Source: Treponema sp. (GTDB lineage: Bacteria; Spirochaetota; Spirochaetia; Treponematales; Treponemataceae). From it: a DNA stretch of 11,633 bases. The position numbers and the translations under genes are program-made. The DNA is taken from the NCBI GenBank assembly GCA_016282455.1, contig JAEEKM010000237.1:1-11633 (forward strand). Direction: 5' to 3'. How positions within the stretch are numbered: the first letter of the stretch is position 1; every line of letters begins with the position of its first letter. Shown here piece after piece: positions 1-6,727 of the stretch. Under the pieces are notes generated by a model. That model saw only the letters and a list, made by a program, of their open reading frames with translations, did no database searches and was not told the origin of the DNA.

Positions 1-2
1 AC

Positions 3-662
3 ACGGAAGCCTGTTTTGCAAAAGAAGAAGGAAGTTCCATTGGCTGTGCGGTTATTTCCCGTCTGCCCCTTTCTGACTTTCGTTCTCATTCCATTTACGT
101 TTATGACAGCAACAATTCCATGCCCAAAGTACGTCCAATCATGGAAGTAAAAGTTCTTAAAAATGAAAAGCCCCTTACACTTTTTGTAAACCACTGGAAG
201 AGCATGAGCGGGGGCGAAGAAGAAACGGAAATATGGAGGTGCCGTCAGGAAAACCTGCTTTGCCAGAGGCTGGAAGAATGCCTGATTTTGGGAGAATGTT
301 GTCTTGCGGTGGGAGACTTTAACAGAGATATTTTGAGTTTTGAAAAAGGAAAAGGGCATGGAAAAATTATTCTCAGAAAAGACAGCGAAGAAAGAGAAAG
401 TAATGAAAAGGGAATTGAAGTTCTTTCACCCTGGTACCGGAGTGACGGAAGCCTTGTAGAACCCGGAAGTTATTTTTTTAATGACCAGTGGTCCCGAATT
501 GACAATATGTTTTTCTGCGGAGAAGGAGGCTTCCTCTATTTTCTTCCCCAGACAGATGGTCCCTGGTGCATGGAAGAAAGTGAACGGCCCATGCCCTACA
601 CGCTCTGGTCTGGAAGTGGCTGGAGTGATCATCTTCCCCTTATGTGCGAGGTCTGGTTTTAG
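3..662 (+). CDS. Endonuclease/exonuclease/phosphatase family protein, 5'-truncated by window edge
   Basis: The frame is open from base 3 through the left edge, so the true start lies outside the window and an internal ATG at 120 is not the start. The visible 219 residues carry the family's C-terminal motifs in order: a TLFVNHWKS strand with the conserved Asn-His, GDFN (bases 312-323) with the metal/phosphate-binding Asp and Asn, WSRIDNMF, and the closing SDHLP (bases 624-638) with the catalytic Asp-His pair. These are the hallmarks of the Mg-dependent DNase I-like fold, whose members cleave nucleic acid or other phosphodiester and phosphomonoester bonds. The substrate cannot be told from this fragment. 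The gene converges on the methyltransferase gene with only 15 bp between stop codons. No signal peptide can be judged because the N terminus is missing. Confidence 0.85.
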   Translation, partial: TEACFAKEEGSSIGCAVISRLPLSDFRSHSIYVYDSNNSMPKVRPIMEVKVLKNEKPLTLFVNHWKSMSGGEEETEIWRCRQENLLCQRLEECLILGECCLAVGDFNRDILSFEKGKGHGKIILRKDSEERESNEKGIEVLSPWYRSDGSLVEPGSYFFNDQWSRIDNMFFCGEGGFLYFLPQTDGPWCMEESERPMPYTLWSGSGWSDHLPLMCEVWF

Positions 663-677
663 TAAAAGAATAGAAAC

Positions 678-1871
678 TTAATTTTTTTTCTCTAACACGT
701 AGAGGTATTCTTTTGTTTTTATTGCACGGGCACTAAGGTTACGGCTAGCACGGAAAGTGTTGTAGTCAGTCTGCAAAAGGGTAACTTTACCTAAGGGGGT
801 AAGAAGGTCCATCATTTCCTCTTCGCTTATAAAACCCTCGTTGTTAAAGGAAATAAGCAGATACTTTGCATCTAAGTGGCTTGCAAGGTGGAGGAAAGAA
901 TCTTTTGTTCTGTGTTTCTGGTTGTAGGAAGAACGGTTCCATTCTCTGGGAATACCGCTTACTTTGCTCATGTTTTTTTCATCAGGACGCATGTAGGTGG
1001 CAATAAGATTGAGCATAAAATAATTTGAACCGTAAGGGTGCTGGTTGTAGGGCGGGTCAATGTAGGCAATGTCCACACGGGGGTTCTGGGCACTTACTGC
1101 AAGGTCATTTGCATTCTGCTGAAAAACGCTTACCCTGCTCCTGTACCTGCTGAATACTGGAAAAGGAAGTGAAATTTTTCCCTGAATGCGGGAAAGGGCA
1201 TTTTCTCCGTTACCGCCGAATTTTCCCCTGCCGGTACTTGAATCTTTGTAAAAGCCCTTAAAGACACCGCCTGTATTTGCATGAATGGACGCTTCAGAAA
1301 GAAGGGGTGCTATAAAAAAGTGCCTGAGTTCATGGGGAACAAGATCATCTATGGTCTGCCTCATGCAGTCAAGGTAACAGGCATTATAGGGAGTGTAAAA
1401 ACATCTCTCTCCGTCCTGAATATTGTTCATATCTTTGGGAGCATAAAAGTCAGAAATAAAACCCGGAAGGTCAGTAAAAGAAAGTGTGTCCTGCGAAAGA
1501 TACTTTTTCATTCTGCGGCTGCAGGTTCTTAAAAGCTTTGTGTGCAGTTCTGAAAGAAGAGCAAGATCCAGGTCACGCTGGTTTGCAAGATAGCAGGAAC
1601 TGATTACGGAAGCATAGAACTCAAGGTCGTTTGCATACTGGTCGGAAGCAAAATGTTTCATGTAACGGGAAACGATTCCGCTACCGGAAAAAACATCAAA
1701 GAGTTTTAGTTTTTTTTTCTGAAGATTTTCCCTTACTAAGGAAATGCCCTTATCAATGAGCGGAAGCAGGGCACGCTTGTTGCCTATGTAAGTAACAAGC
1801 TGCTCCGTAAGAAAACCTGGTTCTTCTCCCCCAAGTTCTGTGCTCAATGAACTTTCTGTCCGCCTTTTCAA
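678..1871 (-). CDS. D12-class adenine-specific DNA methyltransferase (orphan)
   Basis: This 397-residue protein has the alpha-type (Dam/D12) order of amino-methyltransferase motifs. YIGNKRALLPLI lies at about residues 28-39, where Dam-like enzymes bind AdoMet. The FxGxG motif (FDVFSGSG) is at about 58-65, and the catalytic DPPY is at 272-275, followed by NQHPYGSNY. It would transfer a methyl group from AdoMet to adenine N6 in a target site that cannot be read from the sequence. No restriction endonuclease is adjacent, so it looks like an orphan or regulatory methylase. It is the last gene of a three-gene minus-strand operon, 2 nt after the lipoprotein stop. The start is uncertain: the frame has no ATG before the first motif. 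The TTG at 1871 is used here, while a second TTG nine codons in has a purine-rich stretch upstream and is a real alternative. Confidence 0.85.
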   Translation of the reverse strand: MKRRTESSLSTELGGEEPGFLTEQLVTYIGNKRALLPLIDKGISLVRENLQKKKLKLFDVFSGSGIVSRYMKHFASDQYANDLEFYASVISSCYLANQRDLDLALLSELHTKLLRTCSRRMKKYLSQDTLSFTDLPGFISDFYAPKDMNNIQDGERCFYTPYNACYLDCMRQTIDDLVPHELRHFFIAPLLSEASIHANTGGVFKGFYKDSSTGRGKFGGNGENALSRIQGKISLPFPVFSRYRSRVSVFQQNANDLAVSAQNPRVDIAYIDPPYNQHPYGSNYFMLNLIATYMRPDEKNMSKVSGIPREWNRSSYNQKHRTKDSFLHLASHLDAKYLLISFNNEGFISEEEMMDLLTPLGKVTLLQTDYNTFRASRNLSARAIKTKEYLYVLEKKN

Positions 1872-1873
1872 GA

Positions 1874-2401
1874 TTAGTATTTGTAGATGGCGTAAACCGA
1901 AGTTTTGTTTGCAAGGGTCATAAGCAGAAGTGACTTTGCTACAGATGCAGCATCTGTAAAATCAAGATTTGTTCCCTTGCCGTCTTTACTGGTATTAAAA
2001 GTTAAAGTTACAGTTTTTCCTGTTCCTTTTTCAATAGCAGTTTTAATTCCGTAGCAGAAGCCGTAGTATTTAAGGACAGTTTCTGCTTCCGGGGTTGAAG
2101 GAGTACCTTTTACAGTAAGTTTTGTTACTCCCTTGTAGCCTTTCATTGTTGCCTGAAGGGCAAGTTCTGCTGCAAGGGCGTAGGTGTTCTCAGGACAGTT
2201 ATCATACAGCTTAAAGGTAAGTGCATTCGCACTTGAACTTGTACTTGCTGCAGATGACGAAGAAGTGGAAGTGCTGCCTGAACTTTTCTTTGTTTTAGAG
2301 GAGGATGAGCCTGCCACTGCGGTAGAAAGACATCCTGTAAAGAAAAGACCAGAAACTGCCAGCAGTACAAGTGCCAGGAGAACACGCTTTACTGTTTTCA
2401 T
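1874..2401 (-). CDS. Small lipoprotein with Ser-rich linker, unknown function
   Basis: This 175-residue protein begins with a basic n-region, a hydrophobic core and LFFTGC. The Cys at residue 24 is therefore the probable lipidation site of a spirochaete-style lipobox. Residues about 32-58 are a Ser/Thr/Lys low-complexity linker that would hold the mature domain off the membrane. The remaining roughly 115 residues form a compact alpha/beta-looking domain with two Cys residues. It includes the stretches NTYALAAELALQATMKGYKG and TGKTVTLTFNTSKDGKG. I do not recognise the family. The ATG overlaps the phosphofructokinase stop as ATGA, and a GGGAG ribosome site sits 7 nt upstream inside that gene, suggesting translational coupling. 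It is probably anchored in an envelope membrane, but the sequence does not show which one. Confidence 0.8.
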   Translation of the reverse strand: MKTVKRVLLALVLLAVSGLFFTGCLSTAVAGSSSSKTKKSSGSTSTSSSSAASTSSSANALTFKLYDNCPENTYALAAELALQATMKGYKGVTKLTVKGTPSTPEAETVLKYYGFCYGIKTAIEKGTGKTVTLTFNTSKDGKGTNLDFTDAASVAKSLLLMTLANKTSVYAIYKY

Positions 2402-3855
2402 TTTGCCTCTCCCTTCTTCTGTGATTTTTCTTTTTCCTTCTGCATATTGTTTACAACCTTAAGGCGTTCAATGGCTTTTGCATCTGCTTCATCTGCGGCC
2501 TTGCGGAGACGGTCAGTTACTGTGCTGATGTTATTTACCATGTAAACGGGCTGCTGGGTTGCATCAAGACAGTCGCGCCAGAGGGAACCTTCGGGGTCAA
2601 CAATATTGCGCTTGAGGGTTGCCATGCTGATCGGGATGTGCACGTACTTGTCATGAACAAGACCGATTACAATCTTTGTCTTTCCTGCCATAGCGGCATG
2701 AACGGCATTGTTACCAAGACGCTCGCAGTAGATGGAGTCGTTTGCAGTTATAACTGCGGCACGAACTTCGTAACTGGGGTCAATGTATTTAAGGTTAATG
2801 TGGAATTTCTTTTCTGCAAAGTATTCGGTAATCTTGTCCCTTAAGTAAACACCAATGTCTGCAAGTTTTTTGTTACCGGAAGCATCTGTCTGGTTTGTTG
2901 TAGCAAGAAGTTCCTGTCCTGCACCTTCTGCAACAACAATCACTGCATGCTTTCTGCGGATAAGGCGTTCTTCCAGGTGGGCAAGGAAACCGTTTGGTCC
3001 GTCAAGATCAAAAGGAACTTCAGGAATGAGACAGAAGTTTGCTTCGTGGCTTGCAATGGCAGCGGCAGTAGCAATAAAGCCTGACTCACGGCCCATGAGG
3101 TTTACAAGACCAATTCCGTTAATCTGTGAATGGGCTTCCATGTGGCAACTGTTAATAGCCTTGGTTGCCTGCTGAACGGCAGTTTCAAAACCAAAGGAAC
3201 GGTCAATAAACTGAAGGTCATTGTCCACAGTTTTAGGAATACCCACAACTGCAATTTTAAGGCCACGGCGTTCAATTTCGTTAGCAATATCAAGTGAACC
3301 GCGCTGGGTTCCGTCACCGCCAATGATGAACATTACATTGATGTTCATGCGCTCAATTGAATCAACAATATCAGAAACACGGTTTCCGCCGCCACGGGAT
3401 GTTCCGAGGAATGAACCTCCGATTTTGTGGATGGTGTCTACATTGTCGGGGTTAAGTTCAACAGTGTCGTAGCCCTGCTCTGTAAAGAAACCCTTGTAAC
3501 CAAAACGGATGCCGCGGATTCTGCGCACCCCGTAGCGGTTCCAGAGACAGCGCACAACTGCACGAATCACGTCGTTAAGACCAGGACACAAACCGCCGCA
3601 GGTACAGATACCGGCAGTTACATGAGCGGGATTAAAATAAATGTATTCACGGGGACCTGCTTTTTCAAGAAGGTTTGACATATCCGGAGCTTCGTCAGGC
3701 TGGTCTGCATAAACATTCACCTTGTTGCGGACAAAGGAAGAATTTTTTACATAAAGGGCGCGGAAGTCACCATGCTTTGTAGAAAGTTCGATTGGAGAAT
3801 GAACCTTGCACTCCCCCAGGGATTCAACCGTAAAATCATATTTTATCTTTTCCAT
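2398..3855 (-). CDS. pfkA: 6-phosphofructokinase, PfkA family, long PPi-PFK-like clade
   Basis: This 485-residue enzyme phosphorylates fructose 6-phosphate to fructose 1,6-bisphosphate, the committed glycolytic step. Motifs in order are CGGLCPGLND (86-95), TSRGGG (152-157), GGDGT (179-183), PKTVDND with the catalytic Asp (207-213) and MGRESGF (254-260). The length and a long N-terminal extension match the roughly 480-500-residue clade that includes trypanosomatid and plant-type enzymes rather than the 320-residue bacterial ATP enzyme. Phosphoryl-donor choice is mixed in the sequence. Gly182 is the ATP-type residue of GGDG, where PPi enzymes usually have GGDD. Lys208 in PKTVDND is the residue typical of PPi enzymes, where E. 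coli has PGT. This Gly/Lys pair is known in ATP-using members of the clade, so ATP is somewhat favoured. The C-terminal tail is rich in Lys and Glu. It is first in an operon with a lipoprotein and a methylase. A GAGAGG ribosome site precedes the ATG. Confidence 0.93.
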   Translation of the reverse strand: MEKIKYDFTVESLGECKVHSPIELSTKHGDFRALYVKNSSFVRNKVNVYADQPDEAPDMSNLLEKAGPREYIYFNPAHVTAGICTCGGLCPGLNDVIRAVVRCLWNRYGVRRIRGIRFGYKGFFTEQGYDTVELNPDNVDTIHKIGGSFLGTSRGGGNRVSDIVDSIERMNINVMFIIGGDGTQRGSLDIANEIERRGLKIAVVGIPKTVDNDLQFIDRSFGFETAVQQATKAINSCHMEAHSQINGIGLVNLMGRESGFIATAAAIASHEANFCLIPEVPFDLDGPNGFLAHLEERLIRRKHAVIVVAEGAGQELLATTNQTDASGNKKLADIGVYLRDKITEYFAEKKFHINLKYIDPSYEVRAAVITANDSIYCERLGNNAVHAAMAGKTKIVIGLVHDKYVHIPISMATLKRNIVDPEGSLWRDCLDATQQPVYMVNNISTVTDRLRKAADEADAKAIERLKVVNNMQKEKEKSQKKGEAK

Positions 3856-3892
3856 GATGATAGCCTCTCAAAAAAAGGAATTATTATCTGTT

Positions 3893-3921
3893 AGAATAGA
3901 ACGAATTTGTAAAAAAATCAA
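3893..3921 (-). promoter_or_regulatory. Sigma70-like promoter for the pfkA operon
   Basis: Read on the minus strand, TTGATT (3921-3916) is followed by exactly 17 nt and TATTCT (3898-3893). The implied start is about 30 nt upstream of the phosphofructokinase ATG, leaving room for the GAGAGG ribosome site. The match is by eye only. Confidence 0.5.
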
Positions 3922-3927
3922 TGGCTT

Positions 3928-4032
3928 TTACTTAACCCCTGCTATATAATTACTTATTTTTTCTGCCGCTTCGAGCATACTTTTCAGACCAGGATTTTTA
4001 CATTCACTGCTGATGGTTGCCGCAAGCTGGAC
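3928..4032 (-). pseudogene. 34-codon remnant of an unidentified coding sequence
   Basis: The minus strand between the SH3b gene and pfkA is open for 34 codons, beginning directly after a TGA at 4033-4035 and ending in TAA. The encoded stretch looks protein-like and helical, including NPGLKSMLEAAEKISNYIAG. It has no start codon and no ribosome site. It lies in the same frame as the upstream SH3b gene, separated by that gene's TAA, four codons and the TGA. It could be the stranded C-terminal end of a deleted gene, or simply chance. I do not recognise the family. Confidence 0.35.
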
Positions 4033-4047
4033 TCATTTTTTCCCGAA

Positions 4048-4794
4048 TTAATATCCTATTTCGTCCGTTGAAAAAATTGGTAAAAAACCTTCAGTCTGTC
4101 CTGCCAGATATGGACCTGTCATGAATACTTTTACCCATCCCGTTAAACCGAGAACTGATTTTATTAAAACCCAATCTTCTTTTTGATTTTTTACTTCTAC
4201 CTCTTTAACTCCGACAACTTCTATTTCTGAATTCTTTGAGACTAATGCAACGTTTTCTGAATTAACATCCGGCTTACTTTTTATATAAAAATCGCAGTTT
4301 GTTTTCTGCATGCAGTTAAGATAATATAACGGCTGTTCAACTTTTTCTATTTTGTTGTTAACGATAATATATTTTTCCATAACATTGCATCTGTATTCCT
4401 TATACTGACCATACAAATAAATAAATCCGGAATCTGTAATGACAATGAGGTATATTCGTGGAAGATTTCCCATATATTCCTTATTAAAGAAAAGCTGCGG
4501 ACCAAGCAGATTTTTTATGCATGCATCATCAATGCCTTTGAAGGTAAATAATGTCTTTTCATCCAAAACAGAAATTCCTTCTGTGTCTGCTATTGTTTTT
4601 GTGACAAACTTTTCTGAATAATAAATTCTACATTCGCCTTTGTAAAAGTACTGGTATTTTTGCAATGTTGGAAATTTCGTTTTTATAAAGTCATCGTCAG
4701 GAATTTTTATGCTTTGAGCAAATGATGAAAAACTTATTGAGAGGAGAAAAAATAATATTCCGATCATCTTCATTTTACTTTTTAATGTTTCCAA
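4048..4794 (-). CDS. Exported protein with C-terminal SH3b-like domain
   Basis: This 248-residue protein has an N-terminal signal peptide: the core IGILFFLLSISFSSFA is followed by QS, with predicted cleavage near residue 27. The middle of the protein (about 30-160) is unrecognised and rich in Tyr, Lys and Ile. Residues about 163-226 have the look of a bacterial SH3 (SH3b) fold. They contain an N-terminal CDFYIKSKPDVNSE strand-loop, ALVSKNSEIEVVG, and a closing DWVLIKSVLGLTGWVKVFM, the usual WxxI...GWV ending. Such domains typically bind peptidoglycan or other wall polymers, so a periplasmic envelope role is inferred. The start is chosen as TTG at 4794 because AAGGA lies 8 nt upstream. An ATG at 4773 begins the basic part of the signal peptide but has only a weak ribosome site. 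There is no recognisable catalytic motif. Confidence 0.75.
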   Translation of the reverse strand: METLKSKMKMIGILFFLLSISFSSFAQSIKIPDDDFIKTKFPTLQKYQYFYKGECRIYYSEKFVTKTIADTEGISVLDEKTLFTFKGIDDACIKNLLGPQLFFNKEYMGNLPRIYLIVITDSGFIYLYGQYKEYRCNVMEKYIIVNNKIEKVEQPLYYLNCMQKTNCDFYIKSKPDVNSENVALVSKNSEIEVVGVKEVEVKNQKEDWVLIKSVLGLTGWVKVFMTGPYLAGQTEGFLPIFSTDEIGY

Positions 4795-4875
4795 TTCTGA
4801 ATTCCTTAGTTATTAATTTATTTTCCAGTGGAAAGGGCATAACATGTCATCCGAATTTAACAGCATGTCAGACGA

Positions 4876-5136
4876 TTATTCATAATGAGTCCACATTCGT
4901 AAAACACGGACTATTTTTTCTTCATCAAAAACTTCATATACAAGTCGATGCTGAATATTTATTCTTCTTGAATACTTGCCAGATAAATCACCCAGCAATT
5001 TTTCATAGGGAGGTGGATTTTGGAATGGATCTGTTCTTAACACATCAAGCAATTCCATTACTGATTTTTTTAGATTTGACTGTTCTATTTTTTTACTGTC
5101 CTTTACAGCTTGTTTTGAATATTTTATAGTCCACAT
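4876..5136 (-). CDS. yoeB: YoeB/Txe-type mRNA interferase toxin
   Basis: This 86-residue protein matches the length and layout of the YoeB/Txe branch of the RelE superfamily, ribosome-dependent endonucleases that cut mRNA in the A site. Characteristic pieces are the N-terminal WTIKYSKQAVKD, the central PPPYEKLLGDLSGKYSRRI, then HRLVYEV, and the terminal WTHYE. The expected catalytic trio is present as Glu45 (YEKL), Arg64 (HRLVY) and His84 (THYE), with the C-terminal Tyr85 that YoeB needs, so it appears intact. The ATG overlaps the antitoxin TAA by one base (TAATG), which couples translation of the pair. Its partner upstream is a YefM-like antitoxin. Confidence 0.94.
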   Translation of the reverse strand: MWTIKYSKQAVKDSKKIEQSNLKKSVMELLDVLRTDPFQNPPPYEKLLGDLSGKYSRRINIQHRLVYEVFDEEKIVRVLRMWTHYE

Positions 5137-5378
5137 TACCAGCCGATATCCTCAACACTGTCATCCAAAGGTTCTTTGCTGGCTTCAAGAATTGATTCCC
5201 TCATTCCTGGAATTGAGCATAAATATAGAGTTTCTTGTATTGAATTCCAATCATCTTCAGAAATCAAAACAGCATTGTTTCTTTTGCCTGAAATAATGAT
5301 AGGATCATGGAATGTTTTCGTTTGATCAATCAATGTGTATAAATTGCTTCGTGCCTTTGTTGCCGTTATAACTGCCAT
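5136..5378 (-). CDS. yefM: YefM/Phd-family antitoxin
   Basis: This 80-residue protein has the Phd/YefM N-terminal fold: it opens MAVITATKARSNLYTLIDQ, with the ISGKRNNAVLISEDDWNSIQETLYL segment at about residues 29-53, the DNA-binding dimerisation domain of the family. The acidic tail, ending DDSVEDIGW, would wrap and neutralise the YoeB-like toxin. As in other pairs, the antitoxin comes first. It should repress its own promoter, with the toxin as co-repressor. AAGGAGG is placed 7 nt before the ATG, a very strong ribosome site that fits the need for antitoxin excess. A double CGTACG operator lies just upstream. Confidence 0.94.
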   Translation of the reverse strand: MAVITATKARSNLYTLIDQTKTFHDPIIISGKRNNAVLISEDDWNSIQETLYLCSIPGMRESILEASKEPLDDSVEDIGW

Positions 5379-5394
5379 AATAAAACCTCCTTAC

Positions 5395-5429
5395 ATTATA
5401 AGCGTACGTTATATCGTACGTCTTGTCAA
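5395..5429 (-). promoter_or_regulatory. yefM-yoeB promoter with double CGTACG operator
   Basis: On the minus strand a perfect TTGACA (5429-5424) is followed after 17 nt by TACGCT (5406-5401) and after 23 nt by TATAAT (5400-5395). The 17-nt partner is the more likely -10. Between the -35 and the ribosome site sit two CGTACG hexamers at 5403-5408 and 5415-5420, each self-complementary and 12 bp apart start to start. The E. coli YefM-YoeB operator has two TGTACA palindromes with the same spacing, so this is the probable autoregulatory site. Repressor bound here would cover the promoter. Confidence 0.75.
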
Positions 5430-5477
5430 GAGATGACCGGATTTGAAAACAAGGTTAGGCGATTACTTCTACAAATT

Positions 5478-5888
5478 TTACAGATTCTCTTCTAACCAAA
5501 CAACACTTTGGTCAGAGCCTTCCTCTATAATCTTTGCAAGTTCAAACAATTCTTTTTCTGTAGCTTTTGCATGGTCATACATCAAATCTCTTGTATCCAC
5601 AAAGACTTCCTGTATTCTGTTATGAGGATAAGACAACAATTCTTTCTTTTCCTTCCATTCGGCAAATGCAAATCCTTCAGAATTTTCAGCTGTACTTCCA
5701 TCATGCGGAAGAATAAATGCGTTGTATACAATCTTATCCTTATTGCAAAGTTTAATTCTGTCACCATAGTTTTTCGGAACGGAATGCCACTTTCCACAGC
5801 CTGGGTAAAATTCCCCTGCTGCAACCGGCAAAAGTTTTTGCAAGGACCCCGCTTTCCGGGGTTCCGGCTCCCGCCTTACCCCCTCCAA
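5478..5888 (-). pseudogene. Probable 5'-truncated gene remnant joined to a GC-rich repeat
   Basis: A 136-codon open frame opens with a TTG at 5888 that has no credible ribosome site. The first 20 or so codons are read through a GC-rich repeat (MEGVRREPEPRKAG). From about residue 25 the composition becomes normal, with stretches such as KWHSVPKNYGDRIKLCNKD, FAFAEWKEKKELLSYPHNR and a helical, acidic C terminus ending VVWLEENL. The C-terminal part looks like genuine protein. The N-terminal part looks like an accidental extension into inserted DNA. I recognise no family. An intact small gene using this odd start cannot be ruled out. It lies between the repeat-protein genes and the toxin-antitoxin operon, on the same strand as both, with its stop upstream of the antitoxin promoter. 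Confidence 0.5.
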
Positions 5889-5898
5889 TCGGGCGTAG
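5828..5898 (-). repeat. GC-rich hairpin element, copy 1
   Basis: This stretch is far richer in G and C than its surroundings. Read on the minus strand it carries ATTGGAGG (5889-5882), then GGAGCCGGAACCC (5871-5859), a CCCCG-CGGGG hairpin with a 5-nt loop (5861-5847), and a GCAAAA-TTTTGC hairpin with a 2-nt loop (5841-5828). A second copy sharing the first two blocks in the same order lies at 7811-7870 on the opposite strand. Confidence 0.55.
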
Positions 5899-5901
5899 GT
5901 G

Positions 5902-6585
5902 TCAGTTACTTTTTGAATAAATTACCATGTGCAGGATGTTTCCTTTTGAGTCGTATTCGTACTCTGTCCATTCCTCATTGCCGTCAGAATCTTTGGAATA
6001 GATTTCATTTCCTCTTGAATCGTATTCGTACCAGCATTCAGACTCATCAATAAACTGACAATAGGTTACATTTCCATTTGAATCGTATTTGCACCACTCT
6101 TCGTTTTCATCAGAATCTTTGACATGAATTCTATTCCCATTTGAATCGTACTCGCACCAGTACTCAGACCCATCGGACTCTTTGAAATAGATTTCATTTC
6201 CGTTTAAATCGTATTTATGCCATTCCTCAGACCCATTAGAATCTCTGGAATGGATTTCCTTACCGTTTGAATCGTATTCGAACCACTTTTCATACTTACC
6301 AGAATCTACTTCATGGATCCTGTTACCCTTTGAATCGTATTCGCACCAATACTCAATTCCCTCAGTATTTTTGTAATGGATTTCCTTACCTCTTGAATCA
6401 TATTCGCGCCAGCTTTCAAACCCATCAGATTTTTTTGAGTGAATTAAATTCCCTTTTGAATCGTATTCGTTCCATTCCTCGTTTCCATCAGACTCTTTGA
6501 AATAGGTTTCATTACCCATTGAATTGTACTCGTACCAGTATTCGAGTTTTTCAACCCATATTCCTGAACCGTCGGGCATTTCCCT
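5902..6585 (-). repeat. Tandem 63-bp coding repeats in the short YD gene
   Basis: A block resembling GAATCGTATTCG recurs every 63 bp, for example with cores near 6021, 6084 and 6147. It encodes the EYDS core of each 21-residue unit. About nine full units and one partial are present. No unit in this copy shows a length change. Confidence 0.85.
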
Positions 6586-6657
6586 GTAGATTTTTTCTGC
6601 ATGCAGGGAAGTAAGGGCTAGTGCAATAAAAACTATTAATGATAAGTATTTTTTCAT
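5902..6657 (-). CDS. Secreted YD/RHS-like repeat protein, short paralog
   Basis: This 251-residue protein starts with a signal peptide (MKKYLSLIVFIALALTSLHA, cleavage before EKIY). A short REMPDGSG linker follows. The rest is about nine full repeats of 21 residues and a partial tenth, with consensus W-x-E-Y-D-S-x-G-N-x-I-H-x-K-D-S-D-G-x-E-x. Each unit is 63 bp, and the codons are conserved enough to make the DNA visibly periodic. The YEYDSxGN core resembles the YD motif of RHS repeats, which form beta-sheet shells. No toxin, protease or anchor domain follows. The protein ends abruptly after HMVIYSKSN. A periplasmic or surface binding/adhesive role is plausible but not shown. AAGGA is 7 nt before the ATG. 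It lies downstream of a longer paralog with its own copy of the same leader. Confidence 0.85.
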   Translation of the reverse strand: MKKYLSLIVFIALALTSLHAEKIYREMPDGSGIWVEKLEYWYEYNSMGNETYFKESDGNEEWNEYDSKGNLIHSKKSDGFESWREYDSRGKEIHYKNTEGIEYWCEYDSKGNRIHEVDSGKYEKWFEYDSNGKEIHSRDSNGSEEWHKYDLNGNEIYFKESDGSEYWCEYDSNGNRIHVKDSDENEEWCKYDSNGNVTYCQFIDESECWYEYDSRGNEIYSKDSDGNEEWTEYEYDSKGNILHMVIYSKSN

Positions 6658-6727
6658 AGAGAAATCCTTTTGTGTGATTTAAGTTTTTAATACTATAAAA
6701 CTTAAAAAAATAAAAGAGTGGTGTTTA
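6658..6727 (-). promoter_or_regulatory. Leader of the short YD gene, copy of the upstream paralog's leader
   Basis: These 70 bp match 7625-7694 with no indels and only a handful of mismatches. The block contains AAGGA (6669-6665) 7 nt before the ATG and a TATAGT -10 candidate (6697-6692) about 35 nt upstream of it. It begins at the TAA stop of the longer paralog (TAAACACCACTC). No good -35 hexamer is visible, so the promoter is tentative. Confidence 0.55.

Noticed and set aside
5508..6053. Plus-strand open frame spanning the remnant, the GC-rich element and the end of the short YD gene
   Set aside because: It crosses three unrelated minus-strand features and has no protein character of its own.
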